Assembly (NCBI RefSeq): GCF_001434365.1
Contig: NZ_AZFN01000011.1
Span: 1 to 64,000 of the forward strand
DNA length: 64,000 bases
Direction: 5' to 3'
Source of the DNA: Limosilactobacillus gastricus DSM 16045
GTDB lineage: Bacteria; Bacillota; Bacilli; Lactobacillales; Lactobacillaceae
The notes under the pieces are model-generated. The model was not told where the DNA came from. It saw nothing but the letters and a program-made list of their open reading frames with translations, and made no database searches. A program made the translations under genes and the position numbers. Positions 58,063-64,000 of this stretch are shown here, in pieces; position 1 is the first letter of the stretch, and each line of letters begins with the position of its first letter.

Positions 58063-58563
58063 ATGCAAATTCGCCATGCTCAAATGAGCGATATCCCAGC
58101 CCTTGCGGATCTTGAAAGGCGTGCTTTTCCAAGTGCAGAAGCGGCTACGCAACCGCAACTTAAAGCGCGGATTACCGTTTTTGGGAATCATTTCTGGTTA
58201 CTGGTTGATGACGATGATCAGTTGATCTCCTTTGTCAATGGTCTAGTAACTAATCAGGCTAATTTAACTGACGAGATGTATGAACAGGCCGATTGGCACC
58301 AAGAAGATGGTACCTGGCAGATGATCTTTTCTGTGGTGACCGACCCGGATCATCGTAAGCAGGGCTATGCGAGTCAATGTTTAAAAGCTGCGATTACAGA
58401 TGCCCAAATGCAGGGACGTCGGGGGTTAGTACTAACCTGTAAGGATCAACTTATTGGCTTTTACGAACGCTTCGGTTTTGTGAATGAAGGCTTTACCGGT
58501 TCGATTCATGGTGGAGTTCGCTGGAATCAGCTACGTTTGACGTTTAAGGAAAGTCCAAAATGA
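58063..58563 (+). CDS. GNAT-family N-acetyltransferase
   Basis: A 166-aa GNAT enzyme. Motif A with the acetyl-CoA loop VVTDPDHRKQGYASQCL (about 105-121) is clear, and FYERFGFVNEG is motif B. AGGGGAGG precedes the start. Layout resembles arylalkylamine/AANAT-like GNATs; the acceptor is unknown. Its stop overlaps the next start by 4 bases. Confidence 0.88.
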   Translation: MQIRHAQMSDIPALADLERRAFPSAEAATQPQLKARITVFGNHFWLLVDDDDQLISFVNGLVTNQANLTDEMYEQADWHQEDGTWQMIFSVVTDPDHRKQGYASQCLKAAITDAQMQGRRGLVLTCKDQLIGFYERFGFVNEGFTGSIHGGVRWNQLRLTFKESPK

Positions 58564-59576
58564 AGATTATACTCTTGATAATTACCCTACTGAGTTGCAG
58601 TGCTTTTGGAACAATTTGGCTCCATGATCGGCGCTCTTTATTCCTTGGCTTTTATTTTTTGACGACCTTGGGAATGCTTGGGGTAGATCTACTGGTGGTC
58701 AATATCCAACTCTGGCAGGCAGGTAGTCAACTTGCCTGGTTGGTGCTCGTCGTAATCGTGTTAATTGCGATTCTGTTACTCTTGGTGCCTTTTTTGACGA
58801 GTTTTCTTTTAATTATTAACGGGATCCAATTAATCCGGCGGACCCGGCGATCTTTTAATAATTTGTTATCCCTCTTAGCTGGCTGCTTACTTTTGATTAA
58901 CCTTACCATTTGGGTCCAACTTGACCACTTATTTGCTTCCTGGGGACCATTCTTTTGGCATCTTTATCACATGGTCGATCTGGTGATTGCGGATGTCTTA
59001 TTTTTATTGACGATCTATACCGTGACGAGCCTCTTGAATTTAATCCACTTTAAACATGAGCCATTAGATTACTTGATCGTCTTGGGAGCAGGCTTATATC
59101 AAGGTCGGGTTTCGCCTTTGTTGGCGGGGCGGGTTCAAAAAGCGGTTTCCTTGTCCCAAGATAATCCGCAAACTAAATTCATTATGTCTGGAGGTCAGGG
59201 GAGCGATGAACCACGCTCCGAAGCCGCTGCCATGAAAGAATATGCCATGAGTTTAGGTGTGCCCGCAGACAGGATTATTTTGGAGGATCAATCGACGAAC
59301 ACGGCTGAAAACATCAAATTTTCGCAGCGTTTAATCCCGCCTAATCAAAAAATTGCCCTGGTTACCAATAATTTTCATTTGCTTCGAGCCTTATTGTTAA
59401 GCCGTCAAGCTGGCTTACCCTGTGCGGGATATGGAAGTAAAAGTCGCTTCTATTATTCTCTAAATGCTTTCATCCGGGAGTTTGCCGGCTATCTATTATT
59501 ACGTAAGAAATTGTTAGTGGTAATTTTGATATTAATAGAGGGGGCATATCTTCTTTTCGCTACTCTCACATCTTAA
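58560..59576 (+). CDS. YdcF/SanA-like DUF218 membrane protein
   Basis: The 338-aa protein has about six N-terminal membrane helices (to about residue 165) and a C-terminal DUF218 domain with YLIVLGAGL, SGGQGSDEPRSEAAAM, DQSTNTAENI and VTNNFHLLRA. DUF218 proteins are linked to envelope functions (SanA, ElyC), but the reaction is unknown. It is coupled to the GNAT gene through an ATGA overlap and precedes an SGNH hydrolase by 14 bases. Confidence 0.87.
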   Translation: MKIILLIITLLSCSAFGTIWLHDRRSLFLGFYFLTTLGMLGVDLLVVNIQLWQAGSQLAWLVLVVIVLIAILLLLVPFLTSFLLIINGIQLIRRTRRSFNNLLSLLAGCLLLINLTIWVQLDHLFASWGPFFWHLYHMVDLVIADVLFLLTIYTVTSLLNLIHFKHEPLDYLIVLGAGLYQGRVSPLLAGRVQKAVSLSQDNPQTKFIMSGGQGSDEPRSEAAAMKEYAMSLGVPADRIILEDQSTNTAENIKFSQRLIPPNQKIALVTNNFHLLRALLLSRQAGLPCAGYGSKSRFYYSLNAFIREFAGYLLLRKKLLVVILILIEGAYLLFATLTS

Positions 59577-59590
59577 AGAGGAAATTGACG

Positions 59591-60340
59591 ATGGAAAAAA
59601 CAGAGATAGAACAACTGTTACACCAGCTAGCACCAAAGGAGCCGTTAAAATTACCGGGGAATGCGGAACAATATGCCGTTAAGAATGTAGTACTGAATCC
59701 TGACTCACCCTTAAAAGGGAAGCGGATCTATTTCTTAGGTTCTTCAATTACGCAGGGTGCCGCGGCAATTGACGAGTCATTTGTTGATTACCTAGTTGCT
59801 GAAGATGGGATCTTCGCGCAAAAAGAGGCCTTGTCAGGAACTACACTGGCGAATTCAAATCAACCTTTATTAAAAGGGAATTCATATTTAGAACGCCTAG
59901 CTAAGAACCCGCCCAAGCAACCACTTGATTTAATGGTGGTTCAACTTTCGACCAATGATGGACGAAAACAAATTCCTTTAGGCCAAATTAGCTCAACTAA
60001 AGATATGGCGACGTTTGATCAACAGACAACCTTAGGAGCGATTGAGTACCTATGTGCCTTAGTTACGCGAAATTGGGCCTGTCCCCTAGCTTTTTATACC
60101 TGTTTACGTAAGGGAAATGACTATCCAATTTTGATTGCTAAGTTAAAAGCACTGCAGGATAAGTGGGGCTTTTCAATGATTGACTTAGAAAGTGATGAAG
60201 AGATCATATCAGCTACTCAGCAGCACCCATCTTATATGTATGATGATGCTCATCCCACCCGCCAAGGCTATCGTGATTTATGGACGCCTTATTTCAGAAA
60301 AGAACTGCTTTCGATTTTCAATCATCAGGAGGTGAAATGA
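59591..60340 (+). CDS. SGNH/GDSL-family hydrolase
   Basis: An esterase-fold hydrolase of 249 aa. ATG 59591 is spaced correctly from AGAGGAAA; a TTG two codons earlier is less likely. Block I reads FLGSSITQG (nucleophile most likely Ser52), block III STNDGR, and block V DDAHPTRQGY provides the Asp and His. No signal peptide is seen, so it acts in the cytoplasm. It overlaps the YcsI-like gene by 4 bases. Confidence 0.85.
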   Translation: MEKTEIEQLLHQLAPKEPLKLPGNAEQYAVKNVVLNPDSPLKGKRIYFLGSSITQGAAAIDESFVDYLVAEDGIFAQKEALSGTTLANSNQPLLKGNSYLERLAKNPPKQPLDLMVVQLSTNDGRKQIPLGQISSTKDMATFDQQTTLGAIEYLCALVTRNWACPLAFYTCLRKGNDYPILIAKLKALQDKWGFSMIDLESDEEIISATQQHPSYMYDDAHPTRQGYRDLWTPYFRKELLSIFNHQEVK

Positions 60341-61122
60341 TGGATTATGCAAATTTAAGTCCCGTTAAATTCCGTCATCTAGTCCGGCAAGGTCAATTTA
60401 CGGGCCCGACGAGTGGCTATTGCCCTGGATATACCCAAGCAAATTTGATTATTGTGCCGCAAGCGGATGCCTTTGACTTTTTATTATTGGCCCAACGTAA
60501 CCCGCGCCCATGTCCGGTTTTAGAAGTTGCTGATGTTGGTAGTCGTCAGTTACACCAATTTGCTCAAGACGTAGATCTGGCCAATGATTTCCCTCGTTAT
60601 CGGATTTATCGGGATGGTCAATTAGTCCAAGAGGTGACCTCACTAGATGACATTTGGCGAAATGACTTTGTGGCCTTTCTCATTGGCTGTAGTTTTTCGT
60701 TTGAAGCAGAATTAATGGCCGCCGGAATTGAAATCCGCCATATCACCGAGGGCGTGAATGTACCAATGTATGATACTAATATCGAATTACTTGGAGCGGG
60801 AAAACTACAAGGTCAAATGGTGGTGTCAATGCGACCAATTCCTGGTAGCCAGATTGCTAAAGCTGTTGAGGTGACAGCGGCTATGCCACGAGTTCATGGC
60901 GCACCAATCCAGATTGGGGACCCACAAGCGATTGGTATTCAGGATCTCAATCATCCTGATTATGGGGATCCGGTAACGATTATGCCAGGAGAATATCCAG
61001 TATTTTGGCCGTGCGGAGTCACACCGCAAAACGTAGTGCGTCAAAGTAAGTTACCTTTAGTTATCACGCATGCACCGGGTCATATGCTGATTACCGATGT
61101 CATAAATCAAGATTTAAAATAA
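60337..61122 (+). CDS. YcsI-family putative hydro-lyase (D-glutamate cyclase-like)
   Basis: A 261-aa protein of the YcsI/DUF1445 family. GPTSGYCPGYTQANL, FLIGCSFSFE and PVFWPCGVTPQ are family signatures. A mammalian homologous domain is a D-glutamate cyclase, and bacterial members are listed as putative hydro-lyases, so the activity here is unproven. A strong AGGAGG site serves two tandem ATGs, 60337 and 60340; the second has the better spacing. It ends its operon, just before the arsR promoter. Confidence 0.85.
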   Translation: MMDYANLSPVKFRHLVRQGQFTGPTSGYCPGYTQANLIIVPQADAFDFLLLAQRNPRPCPVLEVADVGSRQLHQFAQDVDLANDFPRYRIYRDGQLVQEVTSLDDIWRNDFVAFLIGCSFSFEAELMAAGIEIRHITEGVNVPMYDTNIELLGAGKLQGQMVVSMRPIPGSQIAKAVEVTAAMPRVHGAPIQIGDPQAIGIQDLNHPDYGDPVTIMPGEYPVFWPCGVTPQNVVRQSKLPLVITHAPGHMLITDVINQDLK

Positions 61123-61124
61123 AA

Positions 61125-61152
61125 TTGACATATCGCAAAAAGACGATATAAT
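61125..61152 (+). promoter_or_regulatory. Promoter of the ArsR-family gene
   Basis: TTGACA (61125-61130), 16-bp spacer, TATAAT (61147-61152). The expected transcription start (about 61159-61160) coincides with the likely start codon. Confidence 0.8.
61130..61149. promoter_or_regulatory. Candidate ArsR operator 1
   Basis: Perfect inverted repeat ATATCG - 8 nt - CGATAT between the -35 and -10 boxes of the arsR promoter. Confidence 0.6.
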
Positions 61153-61159
61153 GAATTAC

Positions 61160-61483
61160 ATGGAAATAATTGAAATTTATAAAGCATTATCAAATGAATA
61201 TCGCTTACAGATCTTAGAATGGTTGAAAGATCCACGAGCTTATTTTGTCAATGATGGTCATCCAGAAGTCGATGTTGCTGAGGTGGGCGTTTGTGTTGGT
61301 GAGATCCAGAAAAAATTGGGTTTAACGCAATCAACAACCTCACAATACCTTACGATTTTACAAAAAAACCATTTCCTTATCGCGACTAGGATTGGGAAAT
61401 GGACTTACTATCGGCGGAATGAATCAGCCATTCAAAAGATATGTGAAGAGCTCCAGCATAGTTTAACAGGGTTAGCTGATTAA
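61160..61483 (+). CDS. ArsR-family transcriptional regulator
   Basis: A winged-helix repressor of 107 aa when started at ATG 61160. The ATG at 61151 is inside the -10 box and cannot be transcribed from this promoter. EIYKALSNEYRLQILEWL is the ArsR N-terminal helix, and GLTQSTTSQYLTILQKN is the recognition helix. The ELCVC metal site is absent (it has VGVCVGE), so it is unlikely to sense arsenite or cadmium. There is no ribosome site, consistent with a leaderless mRNA. It probably regulates itself and the flavin oxidoreductase downstream. Confidence 0.85.
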   Translation: MEIIEIYKALSNEYRLQILEWLKDPRAYFVNDGHPEVDVAEVGVCVGEIQKKLGLTQSTTSQYLTILQKNHFLIATRIGKWTYYRRNESAIQKICEELQHSLTGLAD

Positions 61484-61490
61484 CCCTGTT
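61465..61490 (+). terminator. Hairpin at the end of arsR
   Basis: Perfect 10-bp stem AACAGGGTTA/TAACCCTGTT (61465-61474 with 61481-61490) overlapping the stop codon, followed by a weak T-rich stretch (CATTTTAG). Confidence 0.6.
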
Positions 61491-61504
61491 CATTTTAGCT
61501 TTAT

Positions 61505-61524
61505 ATATCGATAATTCTAGATAT
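61505..61524. promoter_or_regulatory. Candidate ArsR operator 2, before the flavin oxidoreductase gene
   Basis: ATATCG - 8 nt - AGATAT has the same arm sequence and spacing as the inverted repeat in the arsR promoter, with one base changed. Confidence 0.5.
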
Positions 61525-61567
61525 GACATTTTGTTTCAATAAAACCTAAACTTGGAGGTAAAACTTG

Positions 61568-62758
61568 ATGACTAAACAACTACTAACACCACTGACCTTT
61601 CGTCATGGGGCCACCATTCCAAACCGAATGGTGATGGCGCCAATGCAGACACATTCGGGCAAACGGGGTGGGTTTGTTTCTGAGCAAACTTTACAATATT
61701 ATGGCGCTCGTTCGCAGGCAGCCGGGATGTTGATCACTGAATTTCATTATGTGAGTGGAAACGGGGGCCCAGCCTATGAGCCCGGTTATCCAGAACAACT
61801 AGGAGCCTACTCTGACCAACACTTACCAGGACTAAAGAAATTAGCATCAGCTATGAAGAAAGATGGGAATAAAGCCATTTTACAAATCCATCATGCTGGC
61901 CGGTCAGCCATCGGCCGGGCGGTGAGCGGTGAAGATGTCTTAGGGCCAAGTACCATTGACTTTGCCCACCTTCCCTATCCGATTCGTGGGATGACTGAAG
62001 CGGAAATTGAAGCAATCATTCAGGACTTTGGCGCTGCCACGAAACGGGCCATTGAAGCCGGCTTTGATGGCGTTGAAATTCATGGAGCTAATCATTATCT
62101 TTTGCAACAATTTTTCTCGGCCATTTCAAATCATCGTACGGATCAATGGGGTGGCTCACTGGAAAAACGGATGGCTTTTCCCTTGGCGGTCGTTCGAGAA
62201 GTTAAGCGTGTCGTTGCTCAATTAGCACCAAGTGACTTTATTATTGGTTATCGGATCAGCCCGGAAGAAATTCATGGGGATCAAGTGGGGTATACATATC
62301 GTGAGTCGCGTCAATTGATTGCTCAATTTGTTAAAGAGGAGTTGGATTATATTCACCTTTCCTTGTGGGAAGGCTACCAGTCAACGCCGAAAGATACGAC
62401 GCGGACATATGCTGATTTGTTCAGAGAAGTCCTTGATGATCAAACTAAATTAGTTACAGTAGGAGGCGTCTTTAGCGAGGCTGCTGCTCAAGATGCTGTT
62501 GAAAATTATTCAGATTTGATCGCGATTGCCCGCGGAACCTTAGTTGAACCAGAATTTGCTAAAAAGGTTATCGCCGGCCAGGGCGATCAAATCTTTGACC
62601 GAATCAGTCCCGAACGAATTCCAGCGGTTAAATGGACGCCAGGCTTACTAGAGGCCTTTAGTCGAGATGATTCGTTAGGCTTACCACCTCTACCGGGTGG
62701 CGAAAGCATTCGGCCTCTTCATACGGGTCGATATGATATGTATTACCATCAATCGTGA
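61568..62758 (+). CDS. NADH:flavin oxidoreductase, Old Yellow Enzyme family
   Basis: An FMN enzyme of 396 aa that would reduce activated C=C bonds or similar electrophiles with NAD(P)H. The TIM-barrel motifs are [14 protein letters not shown] (108-112), [18 protein letters not shown] with the active-site histidines, and WGGSLEKRM; the phosphate site is near [15 protein letters not shown] at 61554-61559 favours ATG 61568. The candidate ArsR box lies 45-65 bases upstream. Its end overlaps the convergent acetyltransferase gene by 10 bases. Confidence 0.92.
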   Translation: MTKQLLTPLTFRHGATIPNRMVMAPMQTHSGKRGGFVSEQTLQYYGARSQAAGMLITEFHYVSGNGGPAYEPGYPEQLGAYSDQHLPGLKKLASAMKKDGNKAILQIHHAGRSAIGRAVSGEDVLGPSTIDFAHLPYPIRGMTEAEIEAIIQDFGAATKRAIEAGFDGVEIHGANHYLLQQFFSAISNHRTDQWGGSLEKRMAFPLAVVREVKRVVAQLAPSDFIIGYRISPEEIHGDQVGYTYRESRQLIAQFVKEELDYIHLSLWEGYQSTPKDTTRTYADLFREVLDDQTKLVTVGGVFSEAAAQDAVENYSDLIAIARGTLVEPEFAKKVIAGQGDQIFDRISPERIPAVKWTPGLLEAFSRDDSLGLPPLPGGESIRPLHTGRYDMYYHQS

Positions 62759-63348
62759 TAAGGTTGATATCCAGTTTTGTCTTGCTCAGTAATTTCGCGA
62801 ATAACCCGACAAGGAACGCCTGCTGCAACAACGTTGGCTGGGATATCTTTCGTGATGACACTTCCGGAGCCAATAATTGTATTATCACCAATAGTGACGC
62901 CTTGATTAATATGGACGCCAGCGCCAACCCAGACATTATTGCCAATCTTAACCGGTTTAGCATAGCAAGCGCCATGAGTACGCTCCCAAGCATCAAAAGC
63001 GTGATTAGATGTATAGATGCCGACTTTTGGCCCAAAAAGCACGTTGTCGCCAATTTCAATCCCTCCACCATCTAGCATGACACAATCAAAATTAGCGTAG
63101 AAGTTATTGCCAATCTGAATGTGATTGCCAAACTCACAACGAAAAGTTGGTTCAAAATGAACTCCTTGGCCGATATGACCGAGGAGTTTTTTTAAGATGG
63201 CTTCTCGTTCACTGGCTGGTTGACCAAAACTAGCGTTATATTGGTTGGTCAATAAGACCGTTCGTTCCCGAGCGGTTACCAATTCAGGAGTAAGGTCATC
63301 ATACATTTGCCCACTTAAGATTCGTTGGTATTGATCTTCTAGTTTCAT
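62749..63348 (-). CDS. Maltose/galactoside O-acetyltransferase-like (LbH family)
   Basis: A trimeric left-handed beta-helix acetyltransferase of 199 aa. The N-terminal Mac domain (about 5-57) includes [13 protein letters not shown], followed by hexapeptide repeats. The catalytic His116 lies in TSNHAFDA, and the acetyl-CoA loop region is [30 protein letters not shown] precedes ATG at 63348 (minus strand); a longer upstream frame lacks a ribosome site. It acetylates sugars such as maltose or glucose in relatives. It diverges from the Nudix gene. Confidence 0.93.
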   Translation of the reverse strand: MKLEDQYQRILSGQMYDDLTPELVTARERTVLLTNQYNASFGQPASEREAILKKLLGHIGQGVHFEPTFRCEFGNHIQIGNNFYANFDCVMLDGGGIEIGDNVLFGPKVGIYTSNHAFDAWERTHGACYAKPVKIGNNVWVGAGVHINQGVTIGDNTIIGSGSVITKDIPANVVAAGVPCRVIREITEQDKTGYQPYHD

Positions 63349-63368
63349 GGTGAGTACCTCGCTTAATA

Positions 63369-63397
63369 TTGATATGTTATGATATCTACAGTATATC
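63369..63397 (+). promoter_or_regulatory. Promoter of the Nudix gene
   Basis: TTGATA (63369-63374), 17-bp spacer, TATATC (63392-63397). Confidence 0.6.
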
Positions 63398-63419
63398 AAA
63401 AGGAAAGTGGGCATGGAAT

Positions 63420-63839
63420 ATGAAGCGGATTAAGGTAGTTGGTGCTGCGATTATTGATGATGCTGGACATGTATTAATTTCAAAACGAAAGGCAGAACGA
63501 GTCTTAGGATCCTTATGGGAATTTCCGGGTGGCAAGATTGAAACCGGTGAAACACCCCAAGCAGCTTTGAAACGCGAAATGCAAGAGGAGTTTCAGGATC
63601 AAATTGTTGTTGGCCCGCAAGTGGGGACAACTGCCGTGCATCAATATGATTTCGGCGAAATTCATCTTTCGGTTTATTTTGCCAAATTATTAACCCATCA
63701 TTTTAATTTACTTGAACACAGTAAAGTTGAATGGGTGGAACAAAGTGAATTATTAAAACGGGACTGGCCAGCTGCTGATGGAGAAATCGTTAAGGAATTA
63801 GCCCAAATTGATTTGAGTGAGGTAAGTTTTGATGCATAA
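63420..63839 (+). CDS. Nudix hydrolase, MutT-like (8-oxo-dGTP type)
   Basis: A 139-aa Nudix pyrophosphatase. The Nudix box runs from Gly38 to Glu57 (GKIETGE ... REMQEEF), with the metal-binding RExxEE intact; the usual final Gly is Gln59. The family sanitises oxidised nucleotides. ATG 63420 is chosen because it follows AGGAAAG and lies just after the promoter. Its last 8 bases overlap the next gene, so the two are translationally coupled. Confidence 0.88.
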   Translation: MKRIKVVGAAIIDDAGHVLISKRKAERVLGSLWEFPGGKIETGETPQAALKREMQEEFQDQIVVGPQVGTTAVHQYDFGEIHLSVYFAKLLTHHFNLLEHSKVEWVEQSELLKRDWPAADGEIVKELAQIDLSEVSFDA

Positions 63840-64000
63840 GGAGATCAAATATTCCTTTGATCGGGATTTAGCAGCTCATGATCCGTTAGTGGTCGAAGAA
63901 TTAAGTGAATCACTGTTAAATGGCTATATCGATCGCGATCAGTTTGACTATGTCAATGATTATGCTCCGCAACTGCTGACTAATCGGGGTGATCGACATA
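63832..64000 (+). CDS. N-terminus of a further gene, possibly a PLD/DEAD-box (DUF3427-type) helicase
   Basis: An open frame starting at ATG 63832 runs past the window end; 56 residues are visible, beginning [20 protein letters not shown]. It overlaps the Nudix gene by 8 bases. The opening segment, with ELSESLLNGYIDRDQFDYVN and LLTNRGDRH, looks like the start of large Lactobacillales proteins that join a phospholipase-D-like nuclease domain to an SF2 helicase and a DUF3427 tail. This is from memory of the family; no catalytic motif lies inside the window. Confidence 0.55.
   Translation, partial: MHKEIKYSFDRDLAAHDPLVVEELSESLLNGYIDRDQFDYVNDYAPQLLTNRGDRH

Overview
The window is chromosomal DNA from a low-to-moderate GC Gram-positive bacterium of the Lactobacillaceae. 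This rests on the gene order ctsR-clpC (no mcsA/mcsB), rpoB-rpoC, rpsL-rpsG-fusA (no tuf), the S10-spc-alpha cluster with adk but no map before infA, ecfA1-ecfA2-ecfT-truA-rplM-rpsI, and pcrA-ligA-camS-gatCAB-dagK-rlmD. It also rests on the strong AGGAGG ribosome-binding sites, the many GTG/TTG starts and the zinc form of S14. I cannot name the species with confidence.

Layout: 1-309 is the end of a serine-rich, LPQTG-anchored surface protein. 431-3416 is the CtsR-controlled ctsR-clpC operon with a CtsR operator, followed by a TetR regulator. 4090-11573 carries rpoB-rpoC behind a strong promoter and a structured leader that looks like the Lacto-rpoB motif. 11629-14316 is a small accessory island: a class I glutamine amidotransferase-like hydrolase, a DUF998-like membrane protein and a prepilin peptidase. 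14370-17652 is the str operon (S12, S7, EF-G) behind a leader with two mutually exclusive hairpins. 17743-31894 is the S10-spc-alpha ribosomal supercluster with secY, adk, infA, rpmJ and rpoA. 32037-36284 holds the shared ECF vitamin-transporter energising module, truA, and rplM-rpsI with an L13-type leader.

From 36433 the content is mixed: a UbiA/MenA prenyltransferase, an acetoin/diacetyl reductase with a striking inverted repeat in its control region, a membrane-anchored GH73 glucosaminidase, a diverged PurK-like ATP-grasp protein, and then the pcrA-ligA-camS and gatCAB-dagK operons and an RlmCD-like methyltransferase. From 51690 to the end lies a more variable region of short operons: a type IV Mrr-like restriction enzyme, a CPBP protease, an NmrA/Rrf2 redox pair, a HAD phosphatase, a cupin, three small enzyme families (GNAT, F420-type NADP reductase, YdcF), an SGNH hydrolase plus YcsI pair, an ArsR regulator next to an Old Yellow Enzyme, an acetyltransferase, a Nudix hydrolase and the start of a further gene overlapping it.

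The window is mostly core gene expression machinery. Several proteins had their start moved to fit a ribosome-binding site (rpoB, rpsL, rpmC, rplR, rpsE, adk, infA, pcrA, ligA, GH73, PurK-like, ArsR, maa-like, Nudix and others), and rpmJ (38 aa) was added. The most unusual material is regulatory: structured leaders before rpoB, rpsL, rpsJ and rplM, a possible small RNA after rplQ, paired ArsR-type operators with an apparently leaderless arsR mRNA, and a repeat pair shared by a divergent promoter region. I see no rRNA, tRNA, CRISPR array, insertion sequence or prophage. No gene-free stretch is longer than about 290 bases.
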